The position numbers and the translations under genes were made by a program. The notes beneath the pieces were generated by a model. The model searched no databases. It had not been told where the DNA came from and saw only the letters and a program-made list of their open reading frames with translations. Below, in pieces: positions 1 to 9,891 of a stretch of 64,000 nt of DNA; the stretch's first letter is position 1; every line of letters begins with the position of its first letter. The stretch comes from Leptospira sp. (GTDB taxonomy: Bacteria; Spirochaetota; Leptospiria; Leptospirales; Leptospiraceae), in contig JAACWH010000034.1 in the NCBI GenBank assembly GCA_009991425.1, forward strand, positions 30,156 to 94,155. The letters are read 5' to 3'.

Positions 1-319
1 TAGAGTTCTTAGATTTGATTTGGATGTTTACTGCTTTTTCTAATCGATTCAAAAAATCTTCAGGATTTGCACTGGATCGAATTAAATCTCGAAACCAAAT
101 ATAAATTTGAATGGAATAACGACGAATTACTTCTTTGCCTAAAATTTCTTTAGAAGGGAAGTGATCATAAAAGCTTGCCTTCGCACAATTGGATTCCTGG
201 ATTATTTGATTAATTCCTGTACCATTATAGCTTTGATTATAAAATAATTCAGATGCTTTGATTAAAATTCTACTTTTAGGCGATTTAATAGAGTTTCTTT
301 TAACCTTTATAGAATTCAT
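1..319 (-). CDS. TetR/AcrR family transcriptional regulator (partial, runs off the left edge; absent from the ORF track)
   Basis: Reverse-strand reading from ATG at 319..317 gives MNSIKVKRNSIKSPKSRILIKASELFYNQSYNGTGINQIIQESNCAKASFYDHFPSKEILGKEVIRRYSIQIYIWFRDLIRSS..., a TetR HTH, open to position 1. Confidence 0.85.
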   Translation of the reverse strand, partial: MNSIKVKRNSIKSPKSRILIKASELFYNQSYNGTGINQIIQESNCAKASFYDHFPSKEILGKEVIRRYSIQIYIWFRDLIRSSANPEDFLNRLEKAVNIQIKSKNS

Positions 320-364
320 TCTATAATTATATCTCCAAAGTTGTTCCTGAGTCAAGAATAATAC

Positions 365-380
365 CAGACAATTTTGTCTG
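365..380. promoter_or_regulatory. Putative TetR-type operator, inverted repeat CAGACA-N4-TGTCTG
   Basis: CAGACAATTTTGTCTG in the divergent tetR/thioesterase intergenic region; same half-sites as the site at 416-431. Confidence 0.6.
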
Positions 381-415
381 TTTTTTATTTTTTCCTGAAA
401 AATTTTATTTACAAT

Positions 416-431
416 CAGACAGATCTGTCTG
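416..431. promoter_or_regulatory. Putative TetR-type operator, perfect 16-bp palindrome CAGACAGATCTGTCTG
   Basis: Perfect palindrome just upstream of the ATG at 444; second copy of the CAGACA-N4-TGTCTG motif. Confidence 0.65.
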
Positions 432-443
432 TATTGTTTATTT

Positions 444-914
444 ATGATTCAAGCTGATACAACAACTAACGAGAAAACGAATGTTCTATTCGATCCTGAT
501 GCAAGTCAAAACAATAACAAAAATCATTTGTCTGAAATTTTAGTATTATGGAGCCAATTGGATGCAAATGGACATGTTAATAATGGAACCTATCAATTTT
601 ATTTTGACGAAGCAAGAACCCAAGCCTTAGGCGATGAAGGATTTTCTATCTCAGCTATGCGTGCGTCAAGTATAGGCCCAGTAATTCAAAAGGCTGATTT
701 ACATTATATGAAACCTATGAGTCATCCTGAAGTAGCTATAATTGAAACTTCTTTTGGAGATTTGAAGGGATTTCGTGGTAAAGTGTTCCAAACTATTAGG
801 AGAAAATCAGATTCAGAAAAAGTATGCGATGCTATTTTCGATGCACTTTTTTTTGATTTTAAAAAGAAGCGTCCATGGAAACTCCCAATTGAATTCATTC
901 AAAAATATTCTTAA
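444..914 (+). CDS. Acyl-CoA thioesterase-like hotdog-fold protein
   Basis: Motif SQLDANGHVNNGTYQFYFDEAR is typical of the 4HBT/FatB-like hotdog family. Confidence 0.75.
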   Translation: MIQADTTTNEKTNVLFDPDASQNNNKNHLSEILVLWSQLDANGHVNNGTYQFYFDEARTQALGDEGFSISAMRASSIGPVIQKADLHYMKPMSHPEVAIIETSFGDLKGFRGKVFQTIRRKSDSEKVCDAIFDALFFDFKKKRPWKLPIEFIQKYS

Positions 915-922
915 ATCATTAT

Positions 923-1873
923 TCAAATATCTTTGAGCATGGAATCAAATCTTTCAACAGAAGCAAATCCTTCATCTATAGCTTCTTTGGCTCGATGAAA
1001 TTCCATGAGACCCATATAACCAAGTTTTGGTGTTAGAAGTACATCTGGTGGATCGCCAGCCATTCTACTTCTAGTGATACGAATCTGCATGATATTGATA
1101 GACTTTGAGATCACTTCTATCATGGAAGGTCTTTCATCCTTTTCCTTTTCGAGAGTATCTTTTAGGTCTTTTCCCCAGAAGCTAGAAGTGATTCTTTCCT
1201 TTGTTGCTGTCCAAAAAGATGGGTCTTTGGAATTTGAATGATTTTCATTATCTTCAGGAACAGTACTTTGCGTACTCTCTTCATTGGATTGTATCGATGG
1301 AGGATTTGTGTCAAGTAGGTCTGAATTTAAATCAACTGCGATAATATAGTCAGCACCCATGGCGCGGCATAGGGATACGGGGACTGGATTGACTAAGCCA
1401 CCATCTACTAGCCATCTACCATCACGTAACACTGGTGTAAATATAGCTGGTAAGGAAATAGATGCTCTAGCTGCAGAAAGAAGTTTCCCTGATCTTAGCC
1501 ATACTTCAAATCCTGTCTCTACATCAGTTGCAACAGCTCCAAATTTCTTTGGTAAGCTTGAAATTTCTGATTCACCGAATCTCTCTTTCATGTAGTCAAA
1601 AAGTTTTTTCCCTTTGAATAGACCACCACCACCTTTGAAATTGAAATCCATAAATCCAACTATATCTTTCCATTCTAGAGTTTTGACCCAGGCTTCCAAA
1701 TCATCCAATTGATTGGATGCATAGGCGGCTGCGACTATGGAACCGACTGAGGTGCCACAAATTATTTCAGGATAGATTTCACGTTTTTCTAAGGCACGAA
1801 TTACCCCAATATGTGACCATCCACGTGCTGATCCACTACCTAAAGCTAAACCTATTTTTCTTTTCTTCGCCAT
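923..1873 (-). CDS. Patatin-like phospholipase (RssA/NTE type)
   Basis: GLALGSGSARGWSHIGVIRAL oxyanion loop, GTSVGSI nucleophile elbow (GxSxG), DGGLVNPVPV catalytic Asp region. Confidence 0.9.
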   Translation of the reverse strand: MAKKRKIGLALGSGSARGWSHIGVIRALEKREIYPEIICGTSVGSIVAAAYASNQLDDLEAWVKTLEWKDIVGFMDFNFKGGGGLFKGKKLFDYMKERFGESEISSLPKKFGAVATDVETGFEVWLRSGKLLSAARASISLPAIFTPVLRDGRWLVDGGLVNPVPVSLCRAMGADYIIAVDLNSDLLDTNPPSIQSNEESTQSTVPEDNENHSNSKDPSFWTATKERITSSFWGKDLKDTLEKEKDERPSMIEVISKSINIMQIRITRSRMAGDPPDVLLTPKLGYMGLMEFHRAKEAIDEGFASVERFDSMLKDI

Positions 1874-2047
1874 TAAAATCCTATCTCCTAGATGAAATTC
1901 TTCCAGATAGAACTAAGTTTGCAGAAGGGGATGATTTTTAAAGTATAAGATTTAAATTTCCTCATACGTAAAAAGGTTTGAATGAATCTTCCACAGTGAA
2001 ATTTTTTAGTTTGAACGTATTGATCATAAGTGGAGAGTTTTTAATTA

Positions 2048-2674
2048 ATGAAAAATTTTATAAACAAAACCGAGACAATCTATTCTAGCAAAGGAACTTA
2101 CCTTGAGGCATTGAATCATGAACAAATCAATAGAAAAAATTTTATCCAGAAGATCGGTTTCCTTACTTTACTTTTATCAATACCAGAATTATCCGCGGAG
2201 GAAAGTGAAATGTTAAAAAACCAAAAAAGTTTTTCAGATTTAAATAAGGTAGCAGAATTTCTTAAAACCAATCGAGAACTGGTTTTGAAGTCAGATACAA
2301 ATGGAGAATGGAAGCTTGGCAAAATTCTAAGTCACTGCGCTCAATCTATAGAATATTCCATGGTTGGTTTTCCAGACAATAAATCTAAATTATTTCAATG
2401 GACTTTGGGTAGTGTAGCATTTATGGTTTTTTCTGTGCGTGGCAGAATGTCCCATGGTTTAAGCGAACCGATTCCAGGAGCAGAGCCAATCAGTGATGAA
2501 ACAAAGATTGAAGATGGGATTATTCGATTAACGAACGCTATAGATAGATTCCAATCCACAAAATCAAAAGATTTGAAACCCCATTTTGCCTATGGAAATT
2601 TAGACAAGGCTGATTATGATGCAGCTCATACTTTTCACATCAACAATCATTTCGAGGAATTAATCCAAATTTAA
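2048..2674 (+). CDS. DUF1569/DinB-like family protein
   Basis: WKLGKILSHCAQSIEYSMVGFP and C-terminal HTFHINNHFEELIQI (His-rich DinB-like pattern). Confidence 0.6.
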   Translation: MKNFINKTETIYSSKGTYLEALNHEQINRKNFIQKIGFLTLLLSIPELSAEESEMLKNQKSFSDLNKVAEFLKTNRELVLKSDTNGEWKLGKILSHCAQSIEYSMVGFPDNKSKLFQWTLGSVAFMVFSVRGRMSHGLSEPIPGAEPISDETKIEDGIIRLTNAIDRFQSTKSKDLKPHFAYGNLDKADYDAAHTFHINNHFEELIQI

Positions 2675-2786
2675 TTTTGCATTAATAAAGAGATAATTCA
2701 TTTGAATTCCTATAGATTCATTCCGATTGAATTTTAAAATTTTGAATTTAGACATTTGCTTCTATGAAGTAAAGGTTACTTAGATT

Positions 2787-4583
2787 TTATTTTCTTTCGA
2801 TAATGAGATAAGTAACATCATCTTGGAATCCTTTGAATTCCGGGAAAGATTTAATGGATTGAATTGTTGACTGAATGATTTCTTTAGGACTGGAATTCGT
2901 CTTACAGATTTCTACAAGATTTTTCATAAAACGATTCTCTTCCTGTTCTATAGAGTATCCATTCATACTAGTCTCAAGCAATCCATCTGTATATAAAATA
3001 AGTTTATCTCCAGATTCAAAAGGGATAGTATGCTCTTCGTAAATTAACTGTGGCATAACGCCAATTAGTTTCCCTTTTGTATTCAATTCTATAAAATGAT
3101 CCTCGTCCTTTTTCTTGAAGAAAGGAAATGGATGACCCGCATTGGAATAGGTGAGAGTGTTCTTTTCTGTGTCAATGCAGGCATAGAAAGCAGTTAAGAA
3201 ATTGCCCGCCATACGATTGTAAAGAAAGGAATTTAGTCCAGAGAGTAGGACTCCTGGGGAAGTATAAACTAGATTTTCAAAAGTGCTGAGCATGGAATGA
3301 GCCATTAAAGCTAATAAAGATGCTGAAAGTCCATGTCCAGAGATATCAGCTAGAAAAATTCCAATTTTATTATTTTCTATTGGGTAGAATTGGTAAAAAT
3401 CTCCACCTAATTGATCATAGGGTATGTATTCAGTCGCAATCGATAAGCCTTTGATTTCAGGATTTTTGGCTGGAAGGACTTCTCGCATAACACGGAAAGC
3501 TCTTTCTTTTTCCTTCTCGGATTCTTTGATTTTCTTAAATAAGAAATAGTTTTGGAAAGATATTGCTAATCTATAAGAAATTGCTTCAAGCATATGTAAA
3601 TCATTGTGATTGAATGCATATCCGCTGTTCTTATTGTTAATGCTTATCACACCAAGCATTTCTTTATCAGAGATTAAGGGAACAGTAATAAGTGAGTTAG
3701 CTTCAAATTTGAAGCCTACATCTTTTTTGTATCTGAAATCCGTTTCCAAATTTTGTATCAATAATTTTTTTCTTTCTTTTGCAACCCAGCCTGCAATTCC
3801 TTCACCGACTTTAAGATTAAGATTGTCGAGTGCATTGTCAGGCACGCCGCGTGCTGCAAGAACAGTTAAATTCTCTAGATTATCATCCAAAAGATAGATC
3901 GTACCTGATTTTGCTTCGAGGTATTCAAGGATCTTGTCAAGAACCCAGTAGCCAAGCTTACGATGGTCTTTCTCTGAGGTGATCTTCTTCTCAAATTCAT
4001 ATAACAAAGATAATTCGAGAAGTCGCTTGTTTAGGCTATCTTGTTGTTGTGCATTGGTGATGGCAACTGCTGCATTTTCAGCAAGAGTTAACAGCAGATC
4101 TAGGTCAAATTTATTGAAAGTTCTACCACCAACTTTATTCATGACTTCAAGGGTTCCAATCATAGAGTCCTTGACGAACAGGGGAACGCAGATGATTGAT
4201 TTAGTTCGAAATCCAGATTTTATATCCCAGGCTTTCTCAAACCTTTCATCATTGTAGGCATCTTCTAAAATAACTGATTTTCTTTCTTTCGCAACCCAGC
4301 CAGCAATCCCAGATCCAATTTCCAATCGGGCGTACTGTTGTATGGCTTCCCCTTTTTCCCCCATAGCAACTTCACAGTAGAGAAAATTATCTTCTTTCTC
4401 TAAAAGAAAAAGAGAACTAGCCTCTGCTTCCAGCAGGTCTTTCGCATAAAGCATGATAAGGGACATAAGTTGATAGATATCAAGGTGGGAGTTCAAAATG
4501 CCACTTACATGAGTGAGACTCATTAATTTACGTAAGTAACTCTTGGGAAGTGATTTGCGATTTTTGAGATCCTGAATGTCCAC
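2787..4583 (-). CDS. Tandem GAF domain SpoIIE/PP2C-family phosphatase
   Basis: Two GAF repeats (GIAGWVAKERKSVI..., GIAGWVAKERKKLLI...) followed by PP2C-like LGGDFYQFYPI, FLADISGHGLSASL, YTDGLLE. Confidence 0.9.
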   Translation of the reverse strand: MDIQDLKNRKSLPKSYLRKLMSLTHVSGILNSHLDIYQLMSLIMLYAKDLLEAEASSLFLLEKEDNFLYCEVAMGEKGEAIQQYARLEIGSGIAGWVAKERKSVILEDAYNDERFEKAWDIKSGFRTKSIICVPLFVKDSMIGTLEVMNKVGGRTFNKFDLDLLLTLAENAAVAITNAQQQDSLNKRLLELSLLYEFEKKITSEKDHRKLGYWVLDKILEYLEAKSGTIYLLDDNLENLTVLAARGVPDNALDNLNLKVGEGIAGWVAKERKKLLIQNLETDFRYKKDVGFKFEANSLITVPLISDKEMLGVISINNKNSGYAFNHNDLHMLEAISYRLAISFQNYFLFKKIKESEKEKERAFRVMREVLPAKNPEIKGLSIATEYIPYDQLGGDFYQFYPIENNKIGIFLADISGHGLSASLLALMAHSMLSTFENLVYTSPGVLLSGLNSFLYNRMAGNFLTAFYACIDTEKNTLTYSNAGHPFPFFKKKDEDHFIELNTKGKLIGVMPQLIYEEHTIPFESGDKLILYTDGLLETSMNGYSIEQEENRFMKNLVEICKTNSSPKEIIQSTIQSIKSFPEFKGFQDDVTYLIIERK

Positions 4584-4720
4584 TTCAGATTATCATTCTA
4601 CAACTTATTAATACTACAAGCAAAAAGCAAATTATTTGTAGCTAATCATTTTTTCAAATCCGTCGATGATTACATTGGAATCATATTTGAAAAATTATTT
4701 TTTCTTCAATTGGGGGCTTT

Positions 4721-5230
4721 ATGGGTGATTGGCTAGAGGGCATTTGTAATTTATTTCAAAAAGAAATCGAGTTGTATGGAAATTTATTAACTTTGGAACT
4801 CGAAAAAAGAAAAGCGGTTAACTCAGCTGATGGCAGAGTCTTGCAAGAAATTACACAAAGATCCTATCATTTTATGGTGGAGGCTTCTGAGTTAGAAAGA
4901 TTACGGATGAAGACCATAGAAGAAATTTATAAAACACAAAATCTAGAACCAAGTGTTGATACAATTACCCTAACTGATTTTCTAAATAAAGTAGATAGAG
5001 ATTCCAATTTTCAATTGAAAGGTTATGCAACTGAGTTAAAAACAACAGTCCATAAGCTTAAAGATGCAATTATTATAAATGAAAAATTAATCCAAACTAG
5101 ACAAGACTTACTTCAGAAAACTGTAGGTGAGATGAGAAAACTTGACAAAGAGCCTACTTATACTTCTGCAGATCATAAAAAGAAAACGAATTCTAAGGTG
5201 AGAGCCTTAGTCTTGAATACATCAGTATAG
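4721..5230 (+). CDS. Putative FlgN-like flagellar chaperone
   Basis: Helical ~170-aa protein immediately upstream of flgK; assignment rests mainly on position and length. Confidence 0.55.
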   Translation: MGDWLEGICNLFQKEIELYGNLLTLELEKRKAVNSADGRVLQEITQRSYHFMVEASELERLRMKTIEEIYKTQNLEPSVDTITLTDFLNKVDRDSNFQLKGYATELKTTVHKLKDAIIINEKLIQTRQDLLQKTVGEMRKLDKEPTYTSADHKKKTNSKVRALVLNTSV

Positions 5231-5239
5231 AGAGGTTTT

Positions 5240-7150
5240 ATGGGATCAACATTTTCAGGAATAGAATTAGGAAAGCGTGGACTTTCCACTCACCAACAGG
5301 CATTACAAACTGCGGGACATAACATCTCAAATGCGGACAATAAACACTATGCAAGACAAAGAGTTAACATAAATGCATCTGAACCAATCTATGAAGCATC
5401 TCTAAATCGTGCACAGGTTGCAGGACAGATTGGCCAAGGTTCAGTTGTAAGTAGTATCGAGAGAATCAGAGATAATTTCATCGATGATAGAATCATTGAT
5501 ACTTCTAGTCAGAAAGAATATTGGGCCAAAAAAGAAGCCTACCTTGGACAAATGGAAGTCGTATTCAACGAGCCAACAGGAAATACACTCCGTACGCTCA
5601 TGGATTCATTCTGGAATTCTTGGGAAGACCTTTCGAACTATCCAGAAGACAATGCTCATAGATCAGTCGTTCAGGAAAAAGCAGCAGGTCTTGGTTCGCG
5701 TATGGAAGATGTTCACCGCAAACTCAGCCAATTACAAAATCAAGCTAACCGTGAAGTCGAAGCTCTCGCCCATAAATTGAATGGAATTGCAGAGAGTATT
5801 CGGACATTAAACGAAAGAATTGGAAAGTCAGAAGCTCTGGGTGATCAACCGAACGATTTGTACGATAGAAGAGACGAACTTTTGCAAGAACTATCAGGCA
5901 TGGTAGACATCAATATCGGCAGAAACGATGAAGACGAACTTATGGTATTCATTGGTCAGCAGATTCTTGTGCAAGGTCAGAAGAGAGAAAATATTCTCAT
6001 CACAGGAAATCCTACTAAAGATGGCTTGTTTGATCTTCAATGGGAAAAGTCTGGAAAGGACATCTTACTTAGAACAGGAAGCTTGCAAGCTTTAATGGAA
6101 GTAAGAGACAATATCATCGTAGAAAAGATCTCTCAAGTAGATTCCCTTGCAATCAATACAATTGATGTAGTAAACCAAATTCACAGAGATGGATTCGGGC
6201 TCAATGGTTCAACCAATCTTAATTTCTTTGAGACTAGGGCATTATCCAATAATACCTTCGGGGAAGTTGATACGGACGGTGATGGTCAATTAGATCGCAC
6301 AGCGATCTTTCGTGTATCAGGTAAGACTAGCCTTGATGCAGATAAACCAATTGGAATTTCTGGTGCTATCAAATTAATAAAACCAGGGGATAAAGAACAA
6401 GAAGTAATCATCCCTTATAGTATTGATGATACTATGAATGATGTGATTAAGCGTATCAATCGTTCAGAATCTGGGGTTGTTGCCTACATGAACCAAGACA
6501 GTCAGTTGACGCTTAAAGCAACAACTTCACCTGAGAATCCCAAAGAAAGCTTTCAAATTCGACACTTAGAAGATTCAGGTCAGCTTTTAGTAGGAATGAC
6601 TGGAATCCTCTTTGCATCTGGTGCAGCAGGTTCTTTCGACTCGAGAAGATTAGGTGAGATTGGAAAATTTCAAACCAACTCTGAAGACATAGCACTCACT
6701 CCTCACTACCATCCTTCTTCTTTCTTTAAGATGAGTGCAGAAATTCAAAATAACCCAGCTAACATAGCAGCAGGTCGAGGTAAAGATGTAGGTGGAGTAG
6801 GTGATTATAATTCACCGTCGGGGCACAAAGACGGACGAAATGCACTTTTGATTGCTTCTGCACTTAGAGAAAAACCTGTGATGTTTGATTATTCAAAGAC
6901 TACAGATGATTTTTACAATTCTTTGATCTCAAAATTAGGAACCGAAACCAGCGAAGCTAGACAGGAACTCACAACCCAAACAGACCTCATGGTGGAATTA
7001 GAAAACATGAGACAATCCGTAATGGGTGTGAACTTGGATGAAGAAATGGCAAATATGGTTCAATTCCAACACGCTTATAATGCAAGCGCAAGACTGATCC
7101 AAACCATGAGTGAACTACTTGATACCGTTATCAATAGATTAGGAGCTTAA
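5240..7150 (+). CDS. flgK: Flagellar hook-associated protein FlgK
   Basis: N-terminal [35 protein letters not shown] and C-terminal [34 protein letters not shown]. Confidence 0.97.
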   Translation: MGSTFSGIELGKRGLSTHQQALQTAGHNISNADNKHYARQRVNINASEPIYEASLNRAQVAGQIGQGSVVSSIERIRDNFIDDRIIDTSSQKEYWAKKEAYLGQMEVVFNEPTGNTLRTLMDSFWNSWEDLSNYPEDNAHRSVVQEKAAGLGSRMEDVHRKLSQLQNQANREVEALAHKLNGIAESIRTLNERIGKSEALGDQPNDLYDRRDELLQELSGMVDINIGRNDEDELMVFIGQQILVQGQKRENILITGNPTKDGLFDLQWEKSGKDILLRTGSLQALMEVRDNIIVEKISQVDSLAINTIDVVNQIHRDGFGLNGSTNLNFFETRALSNNTFGEVDTDGDGQLDRTAIFRVSGKTSLDADKPIGISGAIKLIKPGDKEQEVIIPYSIDDTMNDVIKRINRSESGVVAYMNQDSQLTLKATTSPENPKESFQIRHLEDSGQLLVGMTGILFASGAAGSFDSRRLGEIGKFQTNSEDIALTPHYHPSSFFKMSAEIQNNPANIAAGRGKDVGGVGDYNSPSGHKDGRNALLIASALREKPVMFDYSKTTDDFYNSLISKLGTETSEARQELTTQTDLMVELENMRQSVMGVNLDEEMANMVQFQHAYNASARLIQTMSELLDTVINRLGA

Positions 7151-7154
7151 TTCT

Positions 7155-8423
7155 ATGATTCGTATAACAAATATGATGCAGAATAATACTCTCATCCGCA
7201 ACTTGAACCGTCAGCAGGTAAGTTTCGATGAGACTCAGAACCAATTGGCTACAGGACTCAAGATTCGTAGACCTTCTGATGATCCATCAGTAGCAACCAA
7301 CCAAATGTTTTTCCGTTCAAGAATCAATGAACTCAATCAGTTTGAAGAAAATATTACAGACGGATACCAAAGGCTTAAGCATGTCGATGGCGTCTTGGAC
7401 AATATGGGTGAGATTTTTCAAAGAGTTCGAGTGCTTGCCGTTCAGGCTGCGAATGGTATTTACCAGGGCGACAAGGGTTTTGAATTAGAAGTTGCTATTG
7501 GGAAAGAGATTGATCAGCATCTTCGTGCTATTGTAGATTTAGCCAATTCTAGAGATGCAACTGGACAACCTGTATTCGGTGGTTATGTAATTGAACGCCC
7601 ACCTTTTGAACCTATCGAATCAAAGATCAAAGGATTAGAAGGCCTAGAACTTAAGAATCAGTTTATCGGTGTTCAATACCGAGGAGATATTGGTGAGCAA
7701 GTACGTGAAATAGAAAAAGGCGAATATGTTCCTGTTTCTATTCCAGGGAACAAAGTGTTCTGGGGAACTAATATGAGTCTGACATCTAAGGTAGATAACT
7801 CAGATTATACCGCTACCTCTGATCAAAAATTCAAAATTGATGGAGTTGAAATCCAAGTATCAGTTGGAGATACCATCGATGATGTTATCGATAAAATCAA
7901 TAATTCACCTTTAGAAGTGAAGGCAAACAAACTCGCTCAAGACAACATTTCTCTTACCAGTACAGCCCCTCATCAAATCTGGGTAGAAGACATGGGCGAT
8001 GGAACTGTCCTCAAGGATATTGGTTTGATCGATCCAACTGGTTCAGAGCCACCCAATAATTATTCTAAGTCGGCAACTGTAACAGGACTATCTGTTTTTG
8101 ATGTATTGATTCAATTCAGAAATGATCTTCTTCAGAAGGATCAAGAAAGAATAGGTGGAAGAGATTTAGGAGATTTAGATCTAGCCTTAGAAAATATACT
8201 TAGATACCGTTCGGATGTTGGAGCTAAGATGAATCGGCTGGAACAACACGAACAACGTGTATCACAAGATAAATCTTATATGACAGAGCTACTTGCCAAA
8301 AATGAAGGAATAGATTTCCCTGAGACGATTATGAATTTGAAATGGCTAGAGACTATCCACCAGTATGCCTTGAATGTGGGATCAAAGGTAATTAAACCTA
8401 CACTTATGGATTTCTTACGATAG
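7155..8423 (+). CDS. flgL: Flagellar hook-associated protein FlgL
   Basis: MIRITNMMQNNTLIRNLNRQQVSFDETQNQLATGLKIRRPSDDPSVA; directly downstream of flgK. Confidence 0.96.
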   Translation: MIRITNMMQNNTLIRNLNRQQVSFDETQNQLATGLKIRRPSDDPSVATNQMFFRSRINELNQFEENITDGYQRLKHVDGVLDNMGEIFQRVRVLAVQAANGIYQGDKGFELEVAIGKEIDQHLRAIVDLANSRDATGQPVFGGYVIERPPFEPIESKIKGLEGLELKNQFIGVQYRGDIGEQVREIEKGEYVPVSIPGNKVFWGTNMSLTSKVDNSDYTATSDQKFKIDGVEIQVSVGDTIDDVIDKINNSPLEVKANKLAQDNISLTSTAPHQIWVEDMGDGTVLKDIGLIDPTGSEPPNNYSKSATVTGLSVFDVLIQFRNDLLQKDQERIGGRDLGDLDLALENILRYRSDVGAKMNRLEQHEQRVSQDKSYMTELLAKNEGIDFPETIMNLKWLETIHQYALNVGSKVIKPTLMDFLR

Positions 8424-8522
8424 AATAAATAGGAGTTAAGGGAAATTAGTTGAATCTTTATAAAAAAAGAATTAATTAAATATTGAATATATTATGAATG
8501 AAAAAGAAAAGGAAGCTGAATC

Positions 8523-8960
8523 TTGCTAGAATTACTCACTAAACCATTTGGAAAAATTGAAATATACCCAGAACAAATTTTAGAATTTGAAGATGGGCTT
8601 TTGGGATTTGAAACTTACAATAAGTTTGCATTGATAGAAGAAAATGAAGAATCTCCTTTTAAATGGTTACAAGCTGTCCAAGAGCAAGGTTTAGCTTTTA
8701 TAGTAATTCAACCCTCTTTATTTATTGATGATTATAAGCCTCTTATACCTAGCGAAGAACTCTCAGAGATAGGCTTAGAGACTTATTCAGATGCATTAGT
8801 TTTTGTTATTGTAACGATTCCATTGGAAAACCCTAACGAGATGACAGCTAATTTACAAGGACCCATCTTAATCAATAAAAAGAATTCTAAAGCAAAACAA
8901 TTTATTTCTAGAGATGAGAAACATCCTGTTCGATATAAAATGATCGAAGGACAAGCTTAG
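8523..8960 (+). CDS. fliW: Flagellar assembly factor FliW (TTG start)
   Basis: [31 protein letters not shown] and [21 protein letters not shown]; adjacent to csrA; GGAAG ribosome-binding-like sequence upstream of the TTG. Confidence 0.95.
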   Translation: MLELLTKPFGKIEIYPEQILEFEDGLLGFETYNKFALIEENEESPFKWLQAVQEQGLAFIVIQPSLFIDDYKPLIPSEELSEIGLETYSDALVFVIVTIPLENPNEMTANLQGPILINKKNSKAKQFISRDEKHPVRYKMIEGQA

Positions 8961-8962
8961 TC

Positions 8963-9208
8963 ATGTTAGTTCTTGCTCGTAGAATCAATCAGTCTATAAT
9001 GATTGGTGATGATATTGAAATTGTTATTGTGGATATCAAAGGTGACCAAGTTAAAATTGGGGTCCAAGCTCCCAAGAATGTTTCTGTGCATAGAACAGAA
9101 GTTTACCAAGAAATACAAGATGAGAATAAACAAGCAGCTAAGACGGACATACTACCCCAGCAATTGAAAGAATTGGGAACTAAGTTTCAGAAAAAAAAGA
9201 GCCCTTAA
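8963..9208 (+). CDS. csrA: Carbon storage regulator CsrA
   Basis: [51 protein letters not shown]. Confidence 0.97.
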   Translation: MLVLARRINQSIMIGDDIEIVIVDIKGDQVKIGVQAPKNVSVHRTEVYQEIQDENKQAAKTDILPQQLKELGTKFQKKKSP

Positions 9209-9219
9209 TTATAAGGGCT
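9191..9219 (-). terminator. Rho-independent terminator for the minus-strand gene at 9262-9693
   Basis: AGCCCTT-AATTAT-AAGGGCT hairpin (9200-9219) with an A8 tract at 9191-9198 on +, which reads as a T8 tract on the minus strand. Confidence 0.75.
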
Positions 9220-9261
9220 GTCTGAAGGAAAATTTGTGATAAAGAGTATTATAGTTTTAGA

Positions 9262-9693
9262 TTAAGGAAGTAGCAACCAAAGAATTGCAACCCCACCGAA
9301 GATGCCTTCTGCGAGATAAGATTTTTCTCCAGGTTCTTCTTCAGCATTTGCTGCTGTAGTAGTTTCAGTCTCTTTCTTTTCTTCTACTTCTTCCGGATTA
9401 CCTTTGAATAATTTAGTGAAGAAACTAGGTTCTTCTTTCGGTTTGTCAGCTAGCCAAACTGTTTCTCCAGGAGTAATAGTTATGTCTCTAGTTCGAAACT
9501 TTTTATTCGTTTTATCCTCGAAATCAACGCTAACAACGCCTTTTTCAGTAGTTGTTTTTACGTTCTCGAATACAGTACCTGTCTTATTGATTTTAACAGA
9601 GTCAGAAAATATAGATATGTTGCTTGATATGCAAATAAGAACAGTGAGAGTAAATGATAATTTTTTCATAGTTGAGGAAAGCTTGAAAGCCAT
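9262..9693 (-). CDS. Hypothetical secreted/membrane-anchored protein
   Basis: Signal-like N-terminus, KEETETTT low-complexity segment and C-terminal hydrophobic tail YLAEGIFGGVAILWLLLP. Confidence 0.6.
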   Translation of the reverse strand: MAFKLSSTMKKLSFTLTVLICISSNISIFSDSVKINKTGTVFENVKTTTEKGVVSVDFEDKTNKKFRTRDITITPGETVWLADKPKEEPSFFTKLFKGNPEEVEEKKETETTTAANAEEEPGEKSYLAEGIFGGVAILWLLLP

Positions 9694-9776
9694 TCATTAG
9701 CTCACAAGTGCAATTTCTTTTAAATTGTTACAAATTGGTTAAAAATTTATACAAACTTTATTTTTTTGCTTGAATT

Positions 9777-9790
9777 GGAACGTACATTCC
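9777..9790. promoter_or_regulatory. Putative TetR-type operator, GGAACGTACATTCC
   Basis: Near-palindrome upstream of the SDR gene that precedes a TetR gene. Confidence 0.5.
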
Positions 9791-9805
9791 AGAATGGTTA
9801 TAACA

Positions 9806-9817
9806 GAATGAACATTC
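9806..9817. promoter_or_regulatory. Putative second operator, GAATGAACATTC
   Basis: GAATG-AA-CATTC inverted repeat close to 9777-9790, sharing the CATTC half-site. Confidence 0.5.
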
Positions 9818-9891
9818 CAATATTGTCCTAAACTCAATTTAAGGATTTGTATTAGAATAAAATTTAAGGAAAGAAATTAAGGAGCCACTCA

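Noticed and set aside
1359-1595. Antisense ORFs in the track (for example 1359-1595, 1717-1941, 3610-3897, 12871-13146, 35674-36111, 38167-38700, 59349-59684, 62493-62903)
   Set aside because: They lie wholly or largely opposite well-supported coding genes and show no recognisable domains.
5240-9208. Flagellar block as novel
   Set aside because: flgN-like/flgK/flgL/fliW/csrA is an ordinary conserved arrangement; only the local fliW leader and csrA tail details were kept as findings.
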